Shown here: positions 1 through 6,108 of the stretch, piece by piece
Position numbering within the stretch: position 1 is the first letter of the stretch
Layout of the letters: each line of letters begins with the position of its first letter
Assembly: GCA_964655775.1 (NCBI GenBank)
Contig: CAZZNQ010000092.1
Location: forward strand, 1 to 15,745
Origin: CAZZNQ01 sp964655775
Lineage (GTDB): Bacteria > Planctomycetota > Brocadiia > SM23-32
Direction of reading: 5' to 3'
DNA: 15,745 nucleotides
The notes under the pieces: generated by a model
Database searches by the model: none
What the model was told of the DNA's origin: nothing
What the model saw: the letters and a program-made list of their open reading frames with translations, nothing else
Position numbers and translations under genes: made by a program

Positions 1-825
1 GGACGGGAAAATTTTCATGAAATAGAAAACTACCTCAGGGATCAGATCAGCCCGCCGCGCGGTGTTGCGTATGGCTTCCCCGCCGTTTGGGGTGCCGTTG
101 AGACGTGCGGCGACCTCGGATGAAGACATGAAAAAGCTGCTCCGGTCGGCCAGCATCCGCTCCGATTCCAGAACGCTCTTCAGGGGCACGTTCTCGCGAA
201 TGGCGGTGAGGACGGCGTGGGTGTGGCGGTCTCGGGGGTCGAGGTAATGGACGTTGACCGTTGCGGCGGGCGGAATCCCGAGCCGCTCCGCTGCGTCGGC
301 CAGGTCCGGCCTGTTCGTGTCCCGTGGCGGGTTCGGGTCGCCACGCAGGGTGGGGCAGCGCACTTCGAAGGAATCCGGCCGATCGACGCGCAGCTCGGCG
401 TAAAGGCGGTCGTCCGGCATTCGGCCCTTAATCCTGCCGAGCAGGGATGGTGTAGCGGAGAGCAGGAAAAGGCCCTGGGGATCGCGGGCTACGCTTTCGG
501 CGATGTCGAACGCCGGGGCGTCTTCGCCCTCGTCGGCGAGGCGGCGTTCCGTAACTACGCGGCATACGTTGGCATATCCCTGGCGGTCGGCTGCGAGACA
601 GACGCACTGCTCGGCGCCGTAGACGATCTCCGCGCCGATTATGGGTTTTAGGCCGGCCTCGCGGGCCGCTTCGTAGAAGGCAACCGCCCCGTAGACGCCG
701 TTGGTATCTGTGAGGGCAAGCGCCTTCATGCCCAGGCTTACGGCCCGTTCCACGAGGTCATCGATGCGGATGGGCGCCTGGAGTATGCTGTAGTTGGAAT
801 GCACGTGAAGATGGGTGAAATCCAT
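1..825 (-). CDS. dnaE: DNA polymerase III alpha subunit (C-family), N-terminal PHP region, partial
   Basis: This frame is open for 275 codons from ATG 825 and runs off the left edge, so the polymerase palm, fingers and HhH regions lie outside the window. The N-terminus reads MDFTHLHVHSNYS, the first motif of a PHP domain, with H5, H7 and H9 in the HLHVH pattern. It is followed by ALALTD (35-40), GAVAFYEAAREAGLKPIIGAE (46-66) and, near residue 190, VNVHYLDPRDRHTHAVLTAIR in pieces typical of the DnaE PHP-to-polymerase segment. The usual second-motif histidine (TDHG) is T41 here (TDTNG), so metal binding or proofreading by this PHP may be altered. An AGGG lies 7 nt before the ATG. Bacteria with two DnaE paralogues often use one for damage tolerance. 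I cannot tell from the N-terminus alone whether this is the replicative DnaE or a DnaE2/DnaE3-like paralogue. The family call is firm, the subtype is not. Confidence 0.9.
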   Translation of the reverse strand, partial: MDFTHLHVHSNYSILQAPIRIDDLVERAVSLGMKALALTDTNGVYGAVAFYEAAREAGLKPIIGAEIVYGAEQCVCLAADRQGYANVCRVVTERRLADEGEDAPAFDIAESVARDPQGLFLLSATPSLLGRIKGRMPDDRLYAELRVDRPDSFEVRCPTLRGDPNPPRDTNRPDLADAAERLGIPPAATVNVHYLDPRDRHTHAVLTAIRENVPLKSVLESERMLADRSSFFMSSSEVAARLNGTPNGGEAIRNTARRADLIPEVVFYFMKIFPS

Positions 826-837
826 ACCTCGGCCCTG

Positions 838-878
838 ATCTATGCATGTGATGGCTATTTACTGGTATCTATACATGT
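838..878. repeat. 12-bp direct repeat, candidate operator
   Basis: ATCTATGCATGT at 838-849 and ATCTATACATGT at 867-878 (plus strand) differ at one base and are spaced 29 bp start to start. The second copy overlaps the -10 of the leftward polymerase promoter and contains the perfect 8-bp palindrome TACATGTA. The first lies within the leader, just upstream of the ribosome-binding region. This placement is what a repressor operator would have. The regulator is unknown. It does not match the E. coli, Bacillus or alphaproteobacterial LexA boxes. Confidence 0.55.
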
Positions 879-896
879 AATCAGTTATCGTGTCAA
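868..896 (-). promoter_or_regulatory. Sigma-70-like promoter of the polymerase gene
   Basis: On the minus strand TTGACA (891-896) is followed by exactly 17 bp and then TATAGA (868-873). Transcription would begin near 861, giving a leader of about 36 nt before ATG 825. The -35 matches consensus fully and the -10 at four of six positions. One copy of the 12-bp direct repeat covers the -10 element. Confidence 0.75.
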
Positions 897-917
897 GGGA
901 GTGGTGGAGCGATTCCC

Positions 918-947
918 GTGACGTCCCGGTGGTCCATCAGCTAAAGT
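918..947 (+). promoter_or_regulatory. Weak candidate promoter for the CPBP/DUF72 pair
   Basis: GTGACG (918-923), an 18-bp spacer and TAAAGT (942-947) form the only rightward -35/-10-like pair I can see before the membrane-protein gene. The match is mediocre and transcription from it would start close to 954. Confidence 0.2.
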
Positions 948-996
948 AGGCGCAACGTCTATGGACAGCCCGTCCCATGCCCCGAATGGAGCGCGG

Positions 997-1914
997 ATGA
1001 ACGCAGAACAGACCCTGGCGCCGCAGTCCCGACGTTTCTCTCCGTGGCTCTTCGTCCTCCTGGTGTTCGCGCTCTCCTGGCCGTTCCTGATGGCCAGCCT
1101 GCTCGCGCCGATGCTCCTGCAGGGAGACGGCGTCGGCGCCTTCGTGGTGGGCTACGTTCTGAGGGCCGCCTCGCTCTGCATGGTGGGGCTCGGGGCCTTC
1201 ATAGCCGGCAGGTACCTTTTCCGCGACGGTTTCGCGAACGCCGGATGGCGTGGCGGCGCGGCGGCGCACTACGTGGCGGTTCTGTGCATGGTGGGCCTGT
1301 TGTGGGGCGTGCCGTTGCTTGTGGCGCTGCGGGACGGCGCGGTTGCCCAGCCCGTCGGCGGCCTGTCCGCGAACTGGGCTCTGCAGATGGTGCTGCGCAT
1401 GGCGCCGATCCTGCTGGCGGCGTTCCTGCTGGAGTTTGCCTGGCGCGGATACCTTCTGCCTCGGCTTGCCGGCCCCCTCTCGCCGCGAGTGGCCGTGCTG
1501 GTCCACGCGCTGATCTGCTGGCTGTGGTGGCTGCCGGCGCTTGCTGCGCGGGGAGCGGGTTCGGGCCTCGTCGCCGGCCGGATGCAGGGCGCGCCGCTGG
1601 CGCCTGCCATCATCATATCGTTGTTGGGCGCCCTGCTCATCGGTTTCCTGCTCTACGTGAGTCAGGCCATCGTCTCCGCCTGGTTCTGGGCCTGGAGCGG
1701 CAGTCTATGGGTGGCGGTGTTCTTCCACGCAGCGAACGCCGGCTCCAGAGACCTCTTTCATCTCCTGGTGAACTCCGCCGGCCGCACGAACGCCTTGCCG
1801 CTGGCTCTTCTGGTTATCACAGCCCTTGTGCTGCTGGCGGTGGGGCCGTGGGATCGCCTGACGCGCGGCCCCGATGGGCCCACTCGGGCTGGACTCGGGA
1901 CGGAGGAGGGATAG
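997..1914 (+). CDS. CPBP-family-like membrane protein (degenerate CAAX-protease motifs)
   Basis: A polytopic inner-membrane protein of 305 aa. Hydrophobic segments lie near residues 17-40, 48-72, 92-111, 131-144, 164-182, 203-226, 230-246 and 266-282. The core resembles the CPBP (CAAX protease and bacteriocin-processing, Abi) fold: LEFAWRGYLLPRL at 145-157 aligns with the EExxWRGyLlPRL box, HALICWLWWLP (170-180) with the second motif, and FFHAANA (242-248) with the third. The first glutamate of EExxxR is Leu145, the second-motif histidine is Trp178, and the third-motif asparagine is shifted. The protein therefore probably lacks protease activity. I prefer ATG 997 because GGAG at 988-991 is 5 nt upstream. 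ATG 961 is in frame but lacks a good Shine-Dalgarno. The gene ends one base before the DUF72 start and carries that gene's ribosome-binding site, so the two are surely co-translated. Its function is unknown. The CPBP assignment is moderately supported. Confidence 0.65.
   Translation: MNAEQTLAPQSRRFSPWLFVLLVFALSWPFLMASLLAPMLLQGDGVGAFVVGYVLRAASLCMVGLGAFIAGRYLFRDGFANAGWRGGAAAHYVAVLCMVGLLWGVPLLVALRDGAVAQPVGGLSANWALQMVLRMAPILLAAFLLEFAWRGYLLPRLAGPLSPRVAVLVHALICWLWWLPALAARGAGSGLVAGRMQGAPLAPAIIISLLGALLIGFLLYVSQAIVSAWFWAWSGSLWVAVFFHAANAGSRDLFHLLVNSAGRTNALPLALLVITALVLLAVGPWDRLTRGPDGPTRAGLGTEEG
1902..1910 (+). promoter_or_regulatory. Ribosome-binding site deciding the DUF72 start
   Basis: GGAGGAGGG lies inside the last codons of the membrane-protein gene, 5 nt before ATG 1916. 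It selects this start over an upstream in-frame one at 1874 and implies translational coupling of the two genes. Confidence 0.8.
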
Positions 1915-1915
1915 C

Positions 1916-2803
1916 ATGGACCCAGAACAGCCAAGAGGCGGTGCGAGCATTCACGGGGCGCGCCTGTTCGTCGGCCCGGCCGGATGGTCCTATGCGGACT
2001 GGGAGGGCATCGTCTACCCCAAGCCGAAGCCGCGCGGCTTCCGGCCGCCGACATACCTGGCGAACTACTTCAACACCATCGAGTTGAACAACACGTTCTA
2101 CCGTCCGCCCAACCCGGGGCACTGTCACCGTTGGGTCCAGGATATCGCGGAACGGGCCGACTTCCTCTATACGGCCAAGCTCTGGCAGCGTTTCACGCAC
2201 GAACGCCGGGAACCCTGGACGGCGGACGACGTGAGCGTGTATCGGAAGGGCATCGAGCCCCTGGTCCGCGCGGGGCGTCTGGGGGCGGTCCTGGTTCAGT
2301 TCCCGTGGTCGTTCCGCTTCAACCAGCGTAGCATGGATCATATCAGCGCGCTTGTCCAGGAATTCGGCGATCTGCCGCTCGTTGTCGAGGTGCGCAGCCG
2401 CGCGTGGGTACAGGATGCCTCGCTGGCATTCCTCGAGTCGCTCGGGGTGGGGTTCTGCAACATCGATCAGCCGGAGATGCGCGGCAACATCCCGCTGACC
2501 ACGCATGCATTCGGCGCCACCGGCTACCTGCGGCTGCACGGCCGCAACGCACAGACCTGGTTCGCCAAGGGGGCCGGCCGGGATGCCCGATACGATTACC
2601 TCTACGGGCCGGCGGAGTTGGATCAGATACAGGCAGCGGTGGAGGACACTGCCCGACGCGTCGAGCGCATGTTCGTGATTGCCAACAACCACTACCGCGG
2701 CCAGGCGGTCGCCACGGGACTGGAGCTCATCCACAGGCTTACGCGCGAGGGCGTGGAGGCGCCGGGGCGGATCGAGGAGCTGTACGGACCTTTCGGGGGG
2801 TGA
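1916..2803 (+). CDS. DUF72 (YecE-like) family protein
   Basis: A soluble protein of 295 aa, slightly longer than many members of DUF72, a TIM-barrel-like family related to E. coli YecE whose biochemical role is not settled. The family signatures are all visible: VGPAGWSYADWEG at 19-31, YFNTIELNNTFYRPP at 51-65, FLYTAKLWQRFTHER at 83-97, VLVQFPWSFR at 125-134, VVEVRSRAW at 156-164, YLRLHGRN at 204-211, YDYLYGPAEL at 226-235 and FVIANNHYRGQA at 253-264. The invariant-looking aromatic and acidic residues cluster on the barrel rim in family members, which suggests a ligand or nucleic-acid site. That part is inference. There is no signal peptide, so the protein is cytoplasmic. It is coupled to the preceding CPBP-like membrane protein and is followed by the separate pyrD promoter, so it probably ends its transcript. 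Confidence 0.93.
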   Translation: MDPEQPRGGASIHGARLFVGPAGWSYADWEGIVYPKPKPRGFRPPTYLANYFNTIELNNTFYRPPNPGHCHRWVQDIAERADFLYTAKLWQRFTHERREPWTADDVSVYRKGIEPLVRAGRLGAVLVQFPWSFRFNQRSMDHISALVQEFGDLPLVVEVRSRAWVQDASLAFLESLGVGFCNIDQPEMRGNIPLTTHAFGATGYLRLHGRNAQTWFAKGAGRDARYDYLYGPAELDQIQAAVEDTARRVERMFVIANNHYRGQAVATGLELIHRLTREGVEAPGRIEELYGPFGG

Positions 2804-2830
2804 AGGCGTGTCGACCGTCGGGCCCATCCG

Positions 2831-2860
2831 TTGAAGGCGTCCCGGCGCCCGCCCTATAAT
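2831..2860 (+). promoter_or_regulatory. Promoter of pyrD-pyrK
   Basis: TTGAAG (2831-2836), an 18-bp spacer and a perfect TATAAT (2855-2860) lie in the 105-bp gap after the DUF72 gene. Transcription would start near 2867, leaving a leader of about 40 nt. I see no attenuator or PyrR-binding-loop-like structure in that leader. Confidence 0.75.
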
Positions 2861-2908
2861 GCACATCGGACCCTTCGCGTTCATCTATTTGATCGAGACC
2901 ATCCCTAA

Positions 2909-3859
2909 ATGACGCAGAGAGATTCTGACTCGCCCAATATCTCGGTTGACCTGTGTGGCATACGTCTCGCGAATCCAACGATACTTGCGTCCGGCATCCT
3001 GGGGATGTCGCGCGATCTGCTGACGAGGGTCGCTGAATGTGGAGCCGGGGCGGCCACCATCAAGAGCGTCAGTCTTGAGCCCCGGGAGGGGCATCGGAAC
3101 CCGACGGTCATAGCGTATGAGGCGGGAATGCTGAACGCCGTCGGCTATGCGAATGCAGGCGTGGAGGAGTGCGTGCGGGAGTTCGCGGAGGTGGAGGCCG
3201 TGCCGGTGCCCGTGATCGCCAGCGCGATAGGGCAGGAGGCGGACGAGTTCGCCGAGGTGGCCTCGCGACTGATGGCGTGCGGTTTCGCGGCGTTGGAGAT
3301 TCCCCTTTCCTGCCCGCATACGCCGGGATACGGCACGCTCGCCGGCCACAGCACCCCCGAAGCGACCGAACGGATCACGCGCGCGGTGCGGGCTGAAACC
3401 GACCGGCCTCTGTTCGTGAAATTGTCGCCCAATGTCGGTGGGATAGGCGAACTGGCCCTGGCGGCGGTGGAGGGCGGTGCGGACGGTGTCTCGGCGGTCA
3501 ACACATTGGGCCCCGGGATGGTCATCGACGTGGAGGCCGGTTGCCCGGTGCTGGACTTCAAGATGGGCGGAGTTTCCGGCCCGGCGCTCAGGCCGGTGGC
3601 AGTGCGATGCGTCTACGACATCGCGACCGCCTTCCGCAAGGCCGGCAAGGAGGCCGCCATTGTCGGCGTTGGCGGTGTTGCGACTGGCCGCGACGCGATG
3701 GAGATGATGATGGCCGGCGCCACGGCCGTGGGGCTGGGCACGGCGGTATACAGTCGGGGAATCGAGGTCTTTCGGCACATCTCGGAGGAAGTGGCCGAGC
3801 TGTGCCGGGGGCTGGGTCTGCAGTCAGTCTCGGAAGCGCGCGGCGCCGCGCTGGAATGA
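2909..3859 (+). CDS. pyrD: Dihydroorotate dehydrogenase, catalytic subunit (class 1B)
   Basis: This is the FMN-containing catalytic subunit that oxidises dihydroorotate to orotate, the fourth step of de novo pyrimidine synthesis. In class 1B enzymes it works as a cytoplasmic heterotetramer with PyrK and passes electrons to NAD. The 316-aa chain is a single beta/alpha barrel of normal family length. Visible motifs are NPTILASGILG (22-32), EPREGHRNPT (57-66), GMLNAVGYANAGV (73-85), PLSCPH (132-137) with the predicted catalytic base Cys135, FVKLSPNV (169-176), NTLGPGMVID (198-207), GGVSGPALRPVAVR (220-233) and VGVGGVATGRDA (252-263). The catalytic loop reads SCPHTPGYG, where classic class 1B enzymes have SCPN. 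ATG 2909 fits the family N-terminus, but no clear Shine-Dalgarno precedes it. The immediate downstream pyrK confirms class 1B. Confidence 0.96.
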   Translation: MTQRDSDSPNISVDLCGIRLANPTILASGILGMSRDLLTRVAECGAGAATIKSVSLEPREGHRNPTVIAYEAGMLNAVGYANAGVEECVREFAEVEAVPVPVIASAIGQEADEFAEVASRLMACGFAALEIPLSCPHTPGYGTLAGHSTPEATERITRAVRAETDRPLFVKLSPNVGGIGELALAAVEGGADGVSAVNTLGPGMVIDVEAGCPVLDFKMGGVSGPALRPVAVRCVYDIATAFRKAGKEAAIVGVGGVATGRDAMEMMMAGATAVGLGTAVYSRGIEVFRHISEEVAELCRGLGLQSVSEARGAALE

Positions 3860-3889
3860 GAGGTGGGTGTGATGGTGGAGGCCGACTTA

Positions 3890-4753
3890 ATGAGGCCCGC
3901 TTTGCCCGTGGTCCTAATTGTGGACGAAGTGAGGCTCGAGAATGAAGAGATGGTAACCGTCTACCTGTCCCGGCCCGATGCCGGGGAGGCCGCGGCGCGC
4001 GGCCTCGATCTGGGTGCGTTCAGGCCGGGCCATTTCTTCATGATCTGGGCACCCGGTCTCGATGAGAAACCGTATGTCATCTCGTACCTTGAACCGGCGC
4101 GGTTGGGCATCACGGTCCAGAAGCGGGGTCCGTTCTCCACGCATCTGTTCGAGCTGAAGGCGGGAGACAAGCTCGGGCTGCGCGGTCCGTACGGGAGACC
4201 GTTCTGGAACCTGGAGGACTATGCCGACTCCGAGCGCGTTGCGCTTTTCGGCGGCGGTTGCGGCATGGCGACGATGGCGCTGCTCCACAAATGCCTGCCG
4301 AAGGCGACGGTGGTCCAGGGCTCGCGCACCGCGTCGACCGTCCTCTTCCCCGATCGGTTCGAGAAGCACGTTCTTTTCACGGACGACGGCTCGGCCGGCA
4401 GACTCGGATACCCCACTCTGTGGCTGGAGGAACAGGTCGAAGCCGGCCTGGTGGAGATGGTCTATACCTGCGGTCCGGAGCAGATGATGTTCGCCCTCGC
4501 GGGCATCTGCAGCCGTCACGGCGTGGGGTGCCAGGTGTCCATGGAACGCTACATGAAATGCGGCATCGGCGTATGCGGCCAGTGCGACTGCGACGGCCGA
4601 CTTGTGTGCAAAGACGGGCCCACCTTCGGGCTCGATGACCTGGCCGCAATGCCGAGTTTCGGACATGCCCGACGGGACAAGACGGGCCGTCGTCACGAGA
4701 TTGCCCCAGCCGACCAGTGTCCCTCCGGACCACACCAGCGCCGTCGAAGCTGA
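3890..4753 (+). CDS. pyrK: Dihydroorotate dehydrogenase electron transfer subunit (FAD/2Fe-2S)
   Basis: PyrK carries electrons from PyrD's FMN through a [2Fe-2S] cluster and FAD to NAD. The 287-aa chain has a ferredoxin-reductase-type FAD barrel (about 5-108), with KPYVISY (60-66) in place of the usual RxYS box. An NAD-binding domain begins at LFGGGCGMATMALL (119-132) and includes YTCGPEQMM (192-200). The C-terminal cluster site has Cys224, Cys229, Cys232 and Cys240 in the pattern KCGIGVCGQCDC...VCKDGP. The extra Cys234 is unusual but need not be a ligand. I chose ATG 3890 because GGAGG (3877-3881) is 8 nt upstream and the N-terminus then matches known PyrK lengths. ATG 3872, with GAGAGG 8 nt upstream, is a real alternative that adds six residues. 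The gap from pyrD is 30 bp or less, so the two are one operon. The last 16 or so residues are a basic tail without family conservation that I can recognise. Confidence 0.93.
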   Translation: MRPALPVVLIVDEVRLENEEMVTVYLSRPDAGEAAARGLDLGAFRPGHFFMIWAPGLDEKPYVISYLEPARLGITVQKRGPFSTHLFELKAGDKLGLRGPYGRPFWNLEDYADSERVALFGGGCGMATMALLHKCLPKATVVQGSRTASTVLFPDRFEKHVLFTDDGSAGRLGYPTLWLEEQVEAGLVEMVYTCGPEQMMFALAGICSRHGVGCQVSMERYMKCGIGVCGQCDCDGRLVCKDGPTFGLDDLAAMPSFGHARRDKTGRRHEIAPADQCPSGPHQRRRS

Positions 4754-4762
4754 CATGCCGGG

Positions 4763-4780
4763 GCCCGCCTATGAGCGGGC
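4763..4780. other. Small hairpin between convergent genes
   Basis: GCCCGC (4763-4768) and GCGGGC (4775-4780) can pair over a 6-nt loop that contains the stop codon of the leftward acyltransferase gene. It lies just past the pyrK stop. There is no T-rich tract on either side, so an intrinsic terminator is possible but weakly supported. Confidence 0.3.
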
Positions 4781-5422
4781 GACTCGTTCAGCCTCTTCTG
4801 TCGCCGATTCAAGCCCCATGCGCAACGCGTGAGCGTACTCCGTCGGATCGTTGAAGTCGGCGGGGAGCAGTGGCTTGCCGAACACCATGCCCACGCGGGC
4901 GAACGGCCTGGGAATGAGGAACGCGTCCCAACTGGAGAGCTCCCAGCCGCGGTCGGCGGCCATTCCGATGGGGCAGACCGGGGTGCCGGCGCGCTTCGCG
5001 ATTACGGCGAAACCGGGCTGCACGCTGTAACGAGGTCCGCGAGGGCCGTCGGGGGTGATGGCGAGCGTGTAGCCTTCCCTCATCCGGACCAGGGCCGCCC
5101 GGGCCGCTTTTAGTCCGCCGTGCGTGGATGAGCCCCGTACGGATGCCAGTCCGGAGTGCTCCATGACCTGAGCAACATACTCGCCGTCCCGGTGTTCGCT
5201 CACGGGCACACAGACGGGGAAGTTGAAGTGGTGCGCCAGCATGATGAGGATGTTGCGATGCCAGAATGCGACCATCATCGGCGGCGACTTGTGGAACACG
5301 CTCGAGCGCACGCCGTAGGGGTCGACCACCCTCATCCGCCAGGTGGCGTGCAGCATGGCCACAAGGCGGGCGCCCAGCCAGCCCACCAGCCAGAAATGGA
5401 TGCGTTTTTGAAGTGGGGGCAC
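4769..5422 (-). CDS. DUF374-family lysophospholipid acyltransferase-like protein
   Basis: A protein of 217 aa matching the DUF374 group of LPLAT acyltransferases, which transfer fatty acyl groups to lipid acceptors at the inner membrane. The exact acceptor is unknown. Residues 8-30 form a hydrophobic, probably membrane-associated N-terminus. FWHRNILIM at 53-61 supplies the predicted catalytic His55. SEHRDGEYVA (75-84) and SGLASVRGSSTHGG (90-103) form the acceptor-side motifs, and ITPDGPRGPRY (122-132) with QPG (135-137) is the characteristic DUF374 box. The start is GTG 5422, with GGAG (5430-5433) 7 nt upstream. The TSUP-like permease gene ends 36 bp before it on the same strand and the two probably share the promoter at 5943-5971. 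In some Gram-negative lineages DUF374 proteins sit in lipid A gene sets. No lpx gene is visible here, so a lipid A role is only a possibility. Confidence 0.88.
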   Translation of the reverse strand: MPPLQKRIHFWLVGWLGARLVAMLHATWRMRVVDPYGVRSSVFHKSPPMMVAFWHRNILIMLAHHFNFPVCVPVSEHRDGEYVAQVMEHSGLASVRGSSTHGGLKAARAALVRMREGYTLAITPDGPRGPRYSVQPGFAVIAKRAGTPVCPIGMAADRGWELSSWDAFLIPRPFARVGMVFGKPLLPADFNDPTEYAHALRMGLESATEEAERVARS

Positions 5423-5458
5423 TCACGGTCTCCTGCACGTGTTGCCGGGAGGACGGTT

Positions 5459-5887
5459 CTACTCCGATGCTTGCGCCGCCGGGGGCTCTGCCGGCGGGAC
5501 GGAGGCCGGTGCACCCTTGCCCATCCAGGGGGCGGCCACAAGCCGGAAGCCGATCACCAACATCAACAGCCCGAAGATGAACTTGAGCTGGGCCTCCGAC
5601 AGGTGTTCCTTTGTTACGAGACCCAGTTGAGCGCCGATCAATCCGGCCGGCACGCCGAACAGGACAATGGCCCAGGAGACGCTATGACCCTTGAGCCAGT
5701 GTGCCAAAGCGCCGTAGAGAGCCACCGGCGCGATATAGGCAAGTGCCGTGGCGGTGGCGGCTTTGGCGCTGGTGCTGAAGAAGACAATCAGCGCGGGAAC
5801 TACGATAACGCCGCCGCCGATGCCCAGCATGGAACTGGCGAACCCCGCGACCAGACCGATCAGTACGTAGCCGATGTATGCAGTCAC
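5459..5887 (-). CDS. Half-length TSUP (TauE/SafE, DUF81) family membrane permease
   Basis: A 142-aa integral membrane protein with the TSUP signature GLVAGFASSMLGIGGGVIVVP at 11-31 and about four predicted membrane spans (roughly 4-36, 46-64, 72-92 and 99-118). A proline/alanine-rich cytoplasmic tail follows (about 122-142). Family members export or import sulfite, sulfoacetate or other organosulfur anions. The substrate here cannot be inferred. Full-length TSUP proteins have two such repeats and about 250 residues, so this one carries a single repeat and would have to dimerise. The start is GTG 5887: AGGAG (5895-5899) lies 7 nt upstream. An in-frame ATG at 5971 sits in the promoter's -35 element and can be excluded. 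The coding frame is intact with a clean stop, so I see no sign of a broken gene. The DUF374 gene follows 36 bp downstream. Confidence 0.85.
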   Translation of the reverse strand: MTAYIGYVLIGLVAGFASSMLGIGGGVIVVPALIVFFSTSAKAATATALAYIAPVALYGALAHWLKGHSVSWAIVLFGVPAGLIGAQLGLVTKEHLSEAQLKFIFGLLMLVIGFRLVAAPWMGKGAPASVPPAEPPAAQASE

Positions 5888-5942
5888 CTGCCGTCTCCTG
5901 GTAGGGAAGTGCCATTCGGAGAGCCGTATGAACCGTCGATAG

Positions 5943-5971
5943 AGGATAGGCACCGCGCTGCGGGGTGTCAA
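5943..5971 (-). promoter_or_regulatory. Promoter of the TSUP-DUF374 pair
   Basis: On the minus strand TTGACA (5966-5971), 17 bp, then TATCCT (5943-5948). Transcription would begin near 5936, about 49 nt before GTG 5887. This location is what rules out the longer TSUP reading frame starting at 5971. Confidence 0.75.
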
Positions 5972-5993
5972 CCTAACGGGCGCCTCGACCCGC

Positions 5994-6022
5994 TTGCACG
6001 TTGGGATCGGTTCTGCGAGAAT
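5994..6022 (+). promoter_or_regulatory. Promoter of the APC-EIIA transporter gene
   Basis: TTGCAC (5994-5999), 17 bp, then GAGAAT (6017-6022). A TG at 6014-6015 forms an extended -10. Transcription would begin near 6029, giving an approximately 80-nt leader. A small hairpin, CGCC-GAAAA-GGCG, lies at 6029-6041. This promoter is back to back with the TSUP promoter. Confidence 0.5.
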
Positions 6023-6108
6023 GGCGCTCGCCGAAAAGGCGGCGAAGTCGGCATAGAGACCAATCCGGCGTCTGATATCTATGGCATGGGGAGCGGGCTT
6101 CTCTCAAG

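Noticed and set aside
217..651. A rightward 144-codon frame over the polymerase gene
   Set aside because: The opposite strand has an uninterrupted PHP-domain reading frame across the whole stretch. The rightward frame shows no motif or ribosome-binding site.
1817..2884. A 355-codon open frame antisense to the DUF72 gene
   Set aside because: It opposes a recognised DUF72 protein, has no family motif and would overlap the pyrD promoter. It is a shadow of the real gene.
5888..5971. Longer TSUP reading frame from ATG 5971
   Set aside because: The extra 28 codons overlap a TTGACA-17-TATCCT promoter and are Arg-rich and not membrane-like. GTG 5887 has a well-spaced AGGAG.
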